A stretch of 64,000 nucleotides of DNA from Vandiemenella viatica (lineage: Eukaryota > Arthropoda > Insecta > Orthoptera > Morabidae). The stretch covers positions 39,955,088 to 40,019,087 of the forward strand of contig CM061919.1 of the NCBI GenBank assembly GCA_031002005.1, read 5' to 3'. Made by a program: the position numbers and the translations under genes. This document shows, in pieces, positions 35,126 through 46,622 of the stretch. How positions within the stretch are numbered: the first letter of the stretch is position 1; each line of letters opens with the position of its first letter. The notes beneath the pieces are model-generated. The model was not told the origin of the DNA, ran no database searches, and saw nothing but the letters and a program-made list of their open reading frames with translations.

Positions 35126-36745
35126 TCTCAACGCCGAGAAAGACTACGTAATTGATATAATGTACTCATCTTTTTGAAGGTAAAAACCATACTTGGGCCA
35201 ATACACAAAACATAAACACAAGCAATCATTTAAAAGTGAGAAACTGAAAATAATGTTCATTTGACAAACTCAACCATAGACATTTGAGAAATTATTTGGT
35301 ATGTAGAGGTAGAAGAATATATATTAAGGAAATTAATACATTGGTTTTGTTTTAGTATATATGGGCCAATGACAACCAATCCCCTGCTGGAAAGTAGTTG
35401 TTCCTATACTACCCACACAGTTCTCTCAAAGTCTTAAATACATGAATTCCTACACTATTTCCCTGAAATATAAATCCTCCCCCCCCCCCTATAGATGTTA
35501 CAACAGACTGTGAATATCTTGATCCATCAGCATTTGCACTTGATACCAACTCACTAGCACCATGCTAGTTCACTACAGTCAAGCAGTAATACAATGATCA
35601 CAGGCAAACAGTTACACCATACGTTACCAATATTTTTAGGTCTAACACCCCCCTTTTTTTTAAAAAAAAAAAAAAAAAGAAAAAAAAAGAAAATACTCAT
35701 TACTCCTTTTTCAGAAAAAAAAATTGACTCCCCTTCAAGTAATAAATAATGAAACCCCTAGTGCTCCAACTTTTTGGCTCTTAATCCACTTTTGAAACCG
35801 ATTTGATGGCACTCCTCTTAGCTGAGGTGTACAATATGTAGAAAAACAAGGACATATTTTTAAAATTATCTTGTTAAAATATTTAAATACTGACCACAAT
35901 TTGTATATACATTACGAAAACATATTATTGATTAGATGGCTGAACTTGGTGTAATGATGCTAATTTTTTGACATTTGGCACCACATTTGTCATCAGAAAT
36001 CTTAAATTGTCATGTTCTACTATTAAATATCTGACTACATACATCATGAGAATGTAATTAAAAACTATTTTGATGCAGCCCTTGAAGCCATAGATAATAC
36101 TGAAAACTGGGGTGGGGGGAGGGGGTCCTCAGCACCCTCTTCCCCCTCCCCAAATGTGTCTTGAACCACAAACGTCCCCTTTAAATTGTTCAACGCCCAC
36201 CGGTGGGTGGTACCACTGGTTTACTCCAAAACCCAACCACTAGAAACTACAATCTCCATCTGAATAAGACAGGATCTCTACTTAACATTACATACAGCAA
36301 CATGGCTTCAATCTCCAATGTTGTTCTTTTTCCAACCACAATTTATTTCACCAATTCTAATGTATGTGCTTTCAGTTTTTAAATTGTACCATCAAAGAAC
36401 CTAAGCCACTGGCAATAGTTTCCTTACGCTCTAAACTCTCACCCTGTTCATCAGTTGTAACTCAACAATGACTAGTGAACCAGTCCACTTATTTCATCAG
36501 CATCTTGCCTGATTAGGGCATTACTTTGAAATGTTGCAATGTTGTTGTAGCCCTCTTGCCCCTATTTTATTGAGTGACAGGTTTGCTTCTCTTCGTTTAT
36601 GAACTTATTATAATCGATTGTTACAATATCATCGTATCACATCCCCTTTCATTTTAATAATAATAAAAATAACACTGACTTTAAAAAATAATTGCTGTTA
36701 ACATCAACCTCAAGTTTAAATATAATAATGACTAACTCTGTATAC
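35126..36745. other. Intron sequence with a G-rich/C-rich hairpin
   Basis: Mostly unassigned. A poly-A/T tract lies near 35650-35690. At 36109-36127 ggggtggggggaggggg is followed about 15 bp later by its C-rich complement cttccccctcccc, a potential hairpin or G-quadruplex. cccaccggtggg near 36196 is a short palindrome, possibly a MITE end. Confidence 0.5.
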
Positions 36746-36889
36746 CTGGTCATTTCCTTTTTCATAGAAGTATATGTAGTGATTCAGCAACTCTACAAAG
36801 AGTTGCATTTGTACCAATGAATCCATACACTGATTACTAATTCGAACACCTTTCTTGAGACATTCCAATACACGCTTCCCATCGTGGAT
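36746..36889 (-). CDS. Vps35: Vps35 penultimate coding exon
   Basis: A 144-bp exon, phase 0 at both ends, with a gtttcttccag acceptor and CAG|GTATAC donor. It codes [40 protein letters not shown] and FYEKGNDQ. This follows the animal Vps35 segment [20 protein letters not shown] and LNRYIYFYEKEND closely. It joins directly to the last exon ([13 protein letters not shown]). It belongs to the C-terminal solenoid that contacts Vps29. The ATG at 36922 lies in the intron and is not a start. Confidence 0.96.
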
Positions 36890-37067
36890 CTGGAAGAAAC
36901 AGATAAACATTGATGCTGACAAGAAATAAACATATTAGACAGTACAAATGAATAAGAACATTAAGAAATTTGCTCTACCCCAACTTACTATACCATTAAG
37001 ATTAATAGTTTCATACAGTTGCTAACCCCATAGCAAAAAAAGGAGCGTTATTAATATTACAAGCAAT
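36890..37067. other. Start of the 17.9-kb Vps35 intron
   Basis: Short intron stretch between the penultimate exon and a LINE insertion, including the pyrimidine-rich acceptor region. Confidence 0.6.
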
Positions 37068-37477
37068 TGTCTCAAGGCCACACGCAAGTGAAATGAAGTT
37101 TTTAAGAGGTAGAATGGGAGTCACTAAAATGGACAGAATAAAGAATGAAGCGATTAGACGCACCATGAAAGAGGAACCCCTACAGGAAAGGGTAGAGAGG
37201 ACCAGACTGAGATGGTATGGACATGTCAAGAGAATGGGGGCTCAGAGAATCCCGAGAAAGATCCATGAAATTAAGATGCAAGGTAAACGACCCAGAGGAA
37301 GACCAAGAGATGGATGGCTGAAAGGAGTGGAGGAGGGTGTACGGAAGAGAGGAGAGGACTGGAACAAAGTGGTGACAGAGAGGTGGTGGGAAGAAAGAAG
37401 GAAATGGAGAGGCTTGTGCATAATGCAGACCCGGCCAGAGGCCGGAAACTGTTGAGGATGATGTCTCAAGGCCACAC
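37068..37477 (+). mobile_element. 5'-truncated LINE copy with a 16-bp target duplication
   Basis: TGTCTCAAGGCCACAC is present exactly at 37068-37083 and 37462-37477. Between them a 378-bp insert carries only the C-terminal end of a LINE RT ORF and ends aggatgatg. This is a textbook truncated target-primed insertion. Confidence 0.9.
37093..37455 (+). pseudogene. LINE RT C-terminal fragment
   Basis: Open for 120 codons: RIKNEAIRRTMKEEPLQERV, RLRWYGHVKRMGAQRIPRKI, KRPRGRPRDGWLKGVEEGVR. This is the RT-distal region of an RTE/I-like LINE ORF2. No RT core is present, so it makes no enzyme despite the open frame. Confidence 0.85.
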
Positions 37478-37768
37478 AGATGTCCCTAACTCCAATACTT
37501 TCTGTATAATCGATAAGTTCTTCAAATTAAAATAGAAAGAATCAAACCACCTCAAATTTTAATGTATAAAATATTACAGAAGAACATATTTAACACATGA
37601 GTTAGAGTTGAGCAGACAAATGCCTGAAATAAAGCACACAACTAGTGCAGAACTTTAAGCAGGCTATTAAAGCAAAAGTAAGCAATCCTCTAGCATAACC
37701 AAACAGTGTGTCACATCGATAGGCCATTGTCAAGTGGTATATCTTGGCATGAGCACTTGGAGGCAATG

Positions 37769-37924
37769 TTTAACTGCTTAACACCTCTTAACAGCGAGGC
37801 CTTTAGAGACGGGAAAGGATGGGGGGCAAGGAATGTGAAGGAATTCGGCCATGGCCTTTTGAAGGAAGCATCCCAGCATTTGCCTGGAGTGATTTGGGAA
37901 ACCATGTACACCACCACGCTCGGT
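37769..37924 (-). repeat. SINE family S1, internally deleted
   Basis: The body matches 33851-34092, but the sequence jumps from gggaaaccatg to the tRNA head end tacaccaccacgctcggt, losing about 80 bp including the B box. Confidence 0.85.
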
Positions 37925-39538
37925 GGAGGTAATGTTGAGCTTTGCTCAGAACATCAATCGTACAGCCAACAATGACTGAGACCATGATGTGCCACTCTGC
38001 TTGTCATCAATAAAAGATCACCACTGTCGCTCATAGATGTCCAGTAGCTTCGAGTTCAGTGCACATGTTGGTGCAGGAAGTATAATGCTCCTTTTCTGAC
38101 CAACCCTTAAAACATGTCATTATTTTACAATAGTTAAAACTGTATTCTGAAACAGTCTCTCATAAAAACAGATTGTTTGGAGTGTGTTATCTACAAGCTC
38201 CAATAGGGGTTATTTCCTCCTGCCCAAGTTATTTCGATCCTTGGCGAGAGCGGTCTTTTTCCATAAATTGAATCCCTGTACTAGATATTCCAAATGTACA
38301 ATAGCTGAATTGTAGTTACTTGAGATAAAAAAAGTAGTAGAATTTAATCAATTCATAACATCTAAATAATTAGGAGAAATATAGAAAAAAGTTTTGTTTG
38401 TTGTTTCTTTTTATATAGATGATTGGCTCCTATGTGGAATAAAAAATATCTGGCACCACGTTGTGCAGTGATACAGTCTCAACGAATCAACTTAAAATGA
38501 TGGATGAATATGAAAATAATATGCTCAGAAAAAGATGAAACCTAAACAAGATACATAAAAATTGACTGGCACATTGTAGTTTTTATATTAATTTTACCCT
38601 AATCTGTATATTTTTAATCACCAAAATCAATTATTTTATCACACTCCATGAAGATGGATTGGTAAAAATTACATCAAAATTGATAATCTGACAATTAAGC
38701 CTAGCTTGTCTTTAAAAATTAATCTGTTGGCCAGCATAAATAACTAAGGATATGGACTGTCAGGTACTGAAACATATGGATTACCCAAGGAACAGTTTAA
38801 CAATAACAGATAGATGTGATAGGCAAGAAAGGCATTATACTCAATAAAGTAAAGATCTTTACAGGTTTCCATTCATGTATATACAAAAGAACATTTTTTT
38901 CACATTCATTTAACAGAAGTTTCTTTTATTGGTTCATTTAAAATTTATTATGATTCCAATGTCAACATATAAGCAGAGAACATTAAGTCTTGTATTGACC
39001 ATCTATACTAATAAAATGCAAAGCTTGGTCACTGTGAAACCATATCTGTTACACTCCCTGAACTCACAGCGGCCAGAAGTGTGATTCGAAATTGTGCGCA
39101 TTATTTAAAAATAGTTCTAGTAGTTAAGCATCCGTGAAGGAAATGAATTGCAAAAATTATGGCAGGAAAGCACATATTTCATTTAAATCAATATATTATT
39201 TATTTTTTGCTTTTGTTTATTTATATTCAGCTAGTAGAGATGTTTACTTATGCACATTATCCAAAGATGCTGATGTTACAATAACCTAAAAATATGTACT
39301 AAATTAACTTATTTTTAATAACAATTGTATTTATTTAAGCAACAGCGAGCAAATTAACTGCCAGAACAGAGTGTTCAACCCCTTATTTTAGACGGGCTTA
39401 CAATGTATTTATATTCAATGTAGATGTTTCCCCTACATTCCATTGTAAACTTGAAGAAATCAGTTTCCAAACCACTGAATTAAAGGTATGCATTGCATTT
39501 AAATTACTATATTGATTATTAGTTGCTTTTTATTACTA
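37925..39538. other. Intron sequence, nothing recognised
   Basis: AT-rich, no ORF of note. Near 39001 atctatactaataaaatgc resembles starts of some Helitron-like repeats but nothing further supports it. Confidence 0.45.
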
Positions 39539-42210
39539 CATCTACATCTATACTCTGCAATTCACAATTACTGTGGGTGGCAGAGGGTGCTAAGCACCAA
39601 TCCTAATTCAGTGCATTCCAATCCCGAACGGAACGAGGAAAAAAAAATACATAAATATATCAGTATGGCATCTTATTTCTCGAATCTTATCCCTCCTGTC
39701 ATTGCAACCTAAATAGGTTGGCGGAAGAAGTATTTCCATGCACTCATGAATTAAAGATTTTCGCATATTCTCCAACAAATTCAAACAAAAACGACATCAT
39801 CTTTCCACCAAACAATCCCAGCCCAACCCACGTATCAGCTCTGTTACACTTAAATAAGGACTGTAACTAGCGGTCAAGAATCGAGCGGCTCTCCTCTGTA
39901 CTTTCTCCAACGTGTCAATCAATCCCTTGCGATACGGATCCCAAATTCCACAACAGTATTCCAAATGCGGATGCATTAGTGTTTTGTACGCTATTTCCTT
40001 TGTATCAGCATTACAACTTCTCAAAATACGACCTATAAAACGTAGTTTAGAATTAGCTTTGCCTACGATGGAAGTTATGCGAAAGTCCCATTTCATGTTG
40101 CTTTGTACTGTTACGCCAAGATACTTCAGGAAGTCTACCGTGTCAACAACTGAATTGTTAACTTTGTACTCATGAGCAAACGGGGTCTTTTTATTACCTA
40201 TTTGCATTGCCTTGCACTTTTTGCAATTAAGTGTAAGCTACCATTTAGGGCACCATTCTGAAATAACATCCAGATTGCGCTGAATTTCTAAGCAATCATC
40301 AGAGCACCTCACTTTCCTATAAATAAGTGCATCATCAGCAAAAATCGCATCCTGCAAAACACGTTGTCACCGAAATCGTTTATAAAAATTAAGAAAAGAA
40401 GCGGTCCTATTACACTTCCTTGAGGAACCCCCAAAGTAACATCTAGATTTGAAGAGGCTTCCCCGTCAACAACGACATACTGCGACCGACCAGTTAGAAA
40501 ATCGCGTATCCATTCACAAATCTGATCACATATACCATATGCTTGAATCTTGGCCAAAAGCCAGTTGTGTGGTACAGAGTCAAAAGCTTTCTGGAATTCC
40601 AAGAAAAAAGCATCAACTTGTTATCCTGCATCGATAACCTTCATAACTTCAAGCGAAAATAGAGCCGGTTGCGTTTCACACGATCGGTTCTTCCAAAATC
40701 TGTGTTGGTTTGCTGTAAGTAACTTGTTTCCATCTAGAAACTTTATAACGTTAGAACATATGACATGCTTCAGAATTCTACTGCAAACAGATGTTAGAGA
40801 TATGGGTCAATAATTCCTAGGATCTCTCTGATCTCCTTTCTTGAAAACGGGAATCACCTACGCTATTTTCCAGTCAGAATGTACTTTTCTTTCTTCTAAA
40901 GATCTACGAAATATATCTGACAGAAATGGTTCTATTTCTTCCACGTATTCCGAAAATACTCTTACGGGTATACCATCGGGACCCGGTGCCTTCCCCCACT
41001 TCAGGAGCTTTAATTGTTTTATGATACCTACACTATCAATTTGAACTGGATCCATCTAAAATTCTACACGCCACACAAAAGCAGGAATGTTTTCCATGTT
41101 TTCGTCAGTGAAAGAATTTTTAAATTCGGTGCTAAATACGGTAGCCTTGTCGCGGCTGTCATCAACTTCCCAACCGTCTTGTAGTAGAACTGTCACATTG
41201 TCACTACCACTAAATTTTTTTTACATACGACCAAAATTTCTTTGGGTTTTCGTTGAGACTCTTGGAAAGTGAGTTGCATCTAAAGCCATTAATGCCTTGC
41301 GCATCACATTCTTAACATGTTCTCGTCTTAGCTAACTTAAATCACTCCTATACATCGTTCTCCTCGAGTGTGCATGTATCTTCCTTTGCTTTTTAAGTAA
41401 CCTTTTAACTTCACGTGTATACCACGGGGGATCATTCCAATCCCTGATTGTCCTTTTCAGTATATTTAAGTCCATACCTTCCCTGACTATATGCATGGAT
41501 TGAAGCCACAATCTCTTCACCGAGCTTCTTCCTTCTATAAAGGTAATGTAATTATCTCTCAAAAACGCACTTAAACTATCCTTTGGGGCTTTTTCGAACC
41601 TGTAAACGACCCTTTCTTTTTTCTTTTTGCCCATGGCTATTAACTTTACTGTTGCAATTACAGCTTTATGATCACTTAATGTCTGTGAATAATTCAGGCC
41701 TATTTGCAACGAGAATATCTAAAATGTTTTCGTTATCATTGTGGCACCGCGTTGGTTCAGTGACGAGCTGCTCAAGATTAAGATCTGAGATAAGGTCAAG
41801 AATAATTTCACAGAATGTTTTATCCCTCCCACCAGTCCAGTCAATATACAGAAAGTTGAAGTCACTTCCTAGTATTATTCCATGATCTGGAAACTGACAA
41901 GCTATATTACTTACATTAGTTCTTAAGGCCTCAGCAATAGCTACATCTGCATCTGGTGGATGATAGAAAGACCCTATTACAAGTTTTGTCCTAGCTACGT
42001 TTAGTCTAATCCATAGGATTTCACAGACTGTATCAATATTTATTTCGTTACACGACAGGTGTTTACTAACAGCTATAAATACACCCCCTCCATTAAAATT
42101 CAACCTATCCTTACAGAAAACATTCATGCTATTGTTAAAAATTTCTGCCGAACTTATATCTGGTTTTAACCAGCTTTCAGTACCTAATACAATATCTGAT
42201 AATTACTGAT
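39539..42210 (-). mobile_element. CR1/Jockey-type LINE, 5' truncated
   Basis: A minus-strand LINE with endonuclease and RT. It ends at about 39539 in a short GATGTA repeat after a stretch around gcagagtata. No ORF1 is visible. No target duplication was confirmed. Confidence 0.85.
39797..42127 (-). pseudogene. LINE endonuclease / reverse transcriptase, frameshifted
   Basis: Endonuclease: GGGVFIAVSKHLSCNEINID and GSDFNFLYIDWTGG with ILDILVANRPELF (42127-41672), then SDHKAVIATVK. Linker: RDWNDPPWYTREVKRLLKKQ. RT: LLKWGKAPGPDGIPVRVFSE (41055-40858), FQKAFDSVPHNWLLAKIQAY and LGVPQGSVIGPLLFLIFIND (40602-40309), with the catalytic Asp region disrupted by a frameshift near 40345. C-terminal: VDFLKYLGVTVQSNMKWDFR and EKVQRRAARFLTASY. 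Five open pieces cover most of the ORF. The family also supplied the fragments at 23440 and 34270. Confidence 0.9.
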
Positions 42211-43094
42211 GTCATTATATCAGCCACATTGAAATAATTCCAATGGGCCAAATTCAGATTGCAGTACAGTGATTGTAATAATAACTGGGTTAATAAATGT
42301 ATGAATATCAAACAGAAATATTAGTGGAGGTTGTTGTTAGGGTGAAATGCAGCCAGTACCAGAATGACAACTGACACATTTTGTTAAAACATAATACACT
42401 ATGAATTTAGTTTTATAAACAATTTAAACTACTTTTATAAGCACCATGTTATTGATATTTTTACTTCATGTGTGTGGAAGTAGTTCCATATTTATTGTGC
42501 TGAATGTGGCTTTGACAAGGAATAAAACTGGTAATATTTGGTCTATCCCAAGGTTTTGGGATTCCTAATAGGTGTTGGCTGGGTAAGAAATAAGATTAAT
42601 AATAGAAGGAAACAGAGATTTGCAAATACTCTATCTATTAAAAAGTAATTGGACACCTTGGAAGATGGGTAATTCAGTACATCAGTTGATTTGCGTGGCC
42701 ACCAAATGGCGCACGCCAGCATAAATACTGTTGACAAGGAAATGGCATGATGTACAGAGATATAGCATTTCGATAAGGACGTTTCTGTGGGCTGCCAACT
42801 CAGTGGGCTGTCCAACTGGGTGATTATAGTGAATGTTAACAGTCTCAGATCAATGATTGCATTCACTCTGCATTATTGGATGATTGATGTGAATTGTATC
42901 AATACTTTATGTTCAGGTTGACATCCAATTTTGACCAACAGACATCGCGGAACCACGAAACACAAAATTGTCAAAAACAGGGTACAACCTACAGCTACTA
43001 TCCAACAGGAGTTTCATGCAACAACATGAGTATTAGTTTCCACTGGACCATTGAATACAATTTCAGTGAGCACTTACAGTAGGTGTAGAGGTTA
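42211..43094. other. Intron sequence with possible transposon left end
   Basis: No convincing gene. The 107-residue minus-strand ORF (42866-42543) is not recognisable. The plus strand from about 42880 may be a decayed transposase leading to 43095. Confidence 0.4.
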
Positions 43095-43290
43095 AGGGGC
43101 TATGCGAAAAGTCTTGTGTAAGAGACACCTGTCAAGACTGAAGAGGATCTCCTGGCAAGAATTGTTGCTGCCTGTGACATTGTTCAAACAACACCAGGGA
43201 TATGAGAATGCGTCCGACAGAACTTCGTGTGAAGATGCAATGCCTGCATTGAAACTGTGATAACATTTTGAAAATTACTGTAACTGTAGC
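43095..43290 (+). pseudogene. IS630/mariner-type transposase C-terminal relic
   Basis: Plus-strand reading gives TPVKTEEDLLARIVAACDIV, QTTPGI, ECVRQNFV and RCNACIE, the C-terminal tail typical of this transposase group (TPV.TEEDLLARI..A...I..TPGIFE). Stops interrupt it and no catalytic core is attached. Confidence 0.6.
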
Positions 43291-44040
43291 AGCTTGTGAA
43301 ACTTGTGCAGGTACATGGAATTCATTATTACTGTACCATACACTTAGGATTTTCGGTCTCTCTGATATCAAGTCAAGTGCACCATTACTAGTCTGACAGG
43401 GGAAATTATTCTAGGGGTATTGAGGAGTGTTCTGGAATTCTGTGAGTCAGGCTTCGGAAGTTGAGGTCCTTAGTTTGAGTGCAGTGCGAGGCTAAGGTAG
43501 AACATGAGTAAAGTTTTGCTTTACTCAATCATGTCTGGACCGATGTCTCCTATTTCAAATGGATACATTTACCCTTCTCCATTATCCCTAAACGTTTCTA
43601 TCATCATCACAAAATCACTGTGTATATATTGTTAGGAAACTAAAGTATTCTAAAGAGGATACATTATACATCTGAATAGGAGAATAACCACCACTTACCA
43701 AAAATGAAGCTTGCTGCGGCATCCAAACACGGGAAAACATGTACACATACAAAGCCTGAAATTTTCGAGCTCATATCCCTTCAACAAAAGAATCAGGTAA
43801 CTACCTGGATAGCAGCCAGACTAGCTCATAACATTTTCCCATATAACGTGTAGTCGCAGTCCATGCAATACCCCTGTCCTTATTACTTCTAAGTGCCTAT
43901 GAATTTTACAGATTCTCTTCAAATTTTCAATTGCAAACCTTTAGACTGAGACACAAGACCAGGTCATGTTTCAGCCTTATCAAAAAAAGCTGTAAACCCC
44001 AAAATGGAATAATTCTAGACCCATGACCATACGCAAAACA
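43291..44040. other. Intron sequence, possible SINE fragment
   Basis: Around 43440-43570, gtgcagtgcgaggctaagg and catgtctggaccgatgtc weakly resemble the SINE bodies at 25660 and 26180. Otherwise nothing recognised. Confidence 0.35.
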
Positions 44041-44680
44041 TTCATGGGCTTACACCTAATCTGAATAAGGTTTTTTAAAGGAAGAAAAATTGGAAAAGTT
44101 GCCAGGAAAATTTGAAAATTTGCAAAAAACTAAAATTGCTTTTGTATATGTACTGAATTGGCTAATTTTTTTTCTTATAAAATGTTTATATTAGTCTGAA
44201 TAAGGTTTTCAGAGAAAGAAAATTTGGAAAGGTAGACCGGAAAATTAGGGGAAAATTGAAAGTGATTTTTTCTATGGACCGATGTGACTAATTTTGTAAA
44301 ATGTTTGTAATAGGTCGAATAAAGTTTTGAGAGAAAGAAAAATTGGAAAAGTTGTTTGGTAAATTTGTGAAGAAATGTTTTTTTTTTAAATATATGTACC
44401 AATTTTGCTATTTTTTAAATTAAAATGTTCGTAACAGTGCGAATAAGTTCTTGGAGAAATAAATATTGGAAAAATTTCCCAGAAAATTGTAAAATTTGGG
44501 ATAAGCTGGAAGTAATTCTTTCTATGAACCAGATTTGGCTAATTTGTTTAAATGTTGGTAATAGTCTGAATAAGATTTTTAGTGAAACAAAAATTGGGAA
44601 AGTTGCTGGGAAAATTCGAAAATTTGGGAAAACTGAATGTGCCTTTTTCTATCGGACTTTTTATCCATTACGACTCCCAG
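44040..44680 (+). repeat. Tandem minisatellite, unit about 120-135 bp
   Basis: Five to six units share gtctgaataaggtttt, aaaaattggaaaagtt, ggaaaatttg and tctatggacc. Starts at 44061, 44196, 44316, 44440 and 44566 give spacings of 135, 120, 124 and 126 bp. It lies directly upstream of the Helitron helicase relic. Confidence 0.8.
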
Positions 44681-44944
44681 ATCATTACTCACAATTCGAA
44701 CGATGGATATGCATTATTCTTTTTTGTTGTTGTTGTTTTTTGTTCCTTATGCTCCCAGCATGGAAATAACTCGATTGAATGTTTTCTATTGGAAAAGAAC
44801 TGGTAGATCTGGAGAAAAATCTAGAAAAACTAATTCCAATGTAATTGAAAATAAAATTATATTCTTTTTTGATTTGTGTTGTTTCTGTCCAACAAATGTA
44901 GTATTTCTATTCCATTGATATTAATTGATTACATGGGCTTAATG

Positions 44945-45480
44945 ATATAATGGGCATGACAGCGCCAAATCATCCGACGGACGACACATTTAACCAAGAG
45001 CTGGAAAGGGGGAAAACAATATGATTGTGATGCATTGCAAGAATCAGTTAGAACAAATGTTCCGCTGTTGAATCAGCTACAAAAATATGCGAATGACACT
45101 GTCATGAAAGTTGTGAATGATGGAACTAGAAGGATTTTCTTCTTGGATGCTGGAAAAACTTATTTGGTATCATTGATCTTGGCAACAATTCGCTCACACT
45201 TGCACATGCTTCGTCGGGAATTGCAGTTGCATTGTTGGAAGGTGGTCAAGCAGCTCAATCAGCATTCAAGTTGCCACTGAATATGTAACCCAATGAAACT
45301 TACAACCTTACAAAGAACTGTGCAAAGTTTTTTGCAGCAATGCAAACTAATCGTTTGGGATGAATGTACAATAATTACATAAAAAGTCTTTGGAGGCATT
45401 AGACTAAACAATGCAATGTCTATGAAACAATCAAAACTGGTTTAGAAGTGCTATGACCAAATTCAAAATGTAAATAAAAC
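44945..45480 (+). pseudogene. Helitron Pif1-like helicase relic
   Basis: Reads LLNQLQKYANDTVMKVVNDG, then RRIFFLDAGKTYLVSLILAT, where the usual FFLDAPGGTGKT Walker A has lost the PGGTG loop residues. After a frame change come EGGQAAQSAFKLPLNM and the Walker B LIVWDECTI near 45350-45376, then decay. The rolling-circle Rep domain is not visible. The family normally unwinds DNA during Helitron transposition; this copy cannot. Confidence 0.85.
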
Positions 45481-46297
45481 TCCTTGTGATTCTCTGAGAT
45501 TTCAAATTTAATGGAAGAAAATAAATCATTTGGCTAACATGAAATTCTAGCTTAATTCAATTGTGACTTAAATTTGGAACAAAAGCATAGTTCCAAATCA
45601 ATCACATTCCAGGCACATCACATATTTAAAGTGTTTCAGCAATGTCCTGCAGATGGAATTCATCTCAAATTGGTGTACTTCTGTTTACGCATCCTCAAAC
45701 TGAACATCCATGAACAAAAACATTAATAAATACAATGCTAACTCAGAAATATGTTGTTGTTTTTTTTTCATTTATACTTTGTTTATACATTCTTACCTAG
45801 TTGCATGATAAATATGTTGTAAATTTTTCAAACTTTCAATCGTATATGCATCTCCAACGCTTTGGTCAGTCTGTACTTTCGATCTCTGTTGCCATTCAAA
45901 TGATGTTTAAATATTTCAACCACTTTCTGGACTATCGATGACAAATAGCCTTCTGGTTGCGCTAATAACTTTTTTCAGTACTAACCAATTTTGTGAGTTG
46001 GCTTAGTCTAGTATGTCGCTGTTGTACCTTAAGTCGTTTCTACTTTAAAAAACAAAAAAAAAAACAACTCCCAGGACTTTTTCAGGGCCTTTACTGATCT
46101 AATTACATACTTGACATTAATTTTGATGAAAAACAGTTCTGGGAGTAAATTAACTCCATTTCAGTATGGAAAGGTATTTAAAAAAAAATAACCAATTCTA
46201 TTTGTTCTTTTCTAAAAGGCAACAAGCTGTTATTGAATTTGAGTCACATCTATTTTTTTGTTCTGAAGAAAAATGCATCGTCAATGTCATTACCGGT
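45481..46297. other. Intron sequence, nothing recognised
   Basis: Probably further decayed Helitron sequence by position, but I cannot support a specific call. Confidence 0.4.
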
Positions 46298-46370
46298 AGG
46301 AAAAGAATGATGCTAGGAATGGGAAGGAATTCGTCCATGGCATTTTGAAAGAAACATTCCAGCATTTGTG
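46298..46370 (-). repeat. SINE family S1 fragment
   Basis: Contains ggaatgggaaggaattcg, ccatggcattttgaa and attccagcatttg, diverged from family S1. Only the body middle remains. Confidence 0.7.
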
Positions 46371-46622
46371 AGTGATGTGGGTTGTTGTTGCTATTATGGT
46401 TTTAGGGCATGTCAATGTCTAGGTCACTAGCACCCTGACTGAAAACCGATATGATAAAAGTGGCTTGAAACTGAATTCTGTTACGTCTGTATGCGTTGGC
46501 CACACAGACAGCAAAATAAAGTAAAATACTGGCAAAATTACTGTCTGCATGGCCAACAGTAAAAGAGGTAAGCCATACAGACAACAAAACAAGGTAAAAC
46601 TAAGGCTATAAAATACTGAAAC

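Noticed and set aside
37093..37455. Intact 120-codon gene
   Set aside because: It is the tail of a LINE ORF bounded by a target duplication, without the RT core.
42543..42866. 107-residue minus-strand ORF
   Set aside because: No recognisable motif and it overlaps decayed plus-strand transposon sequence.
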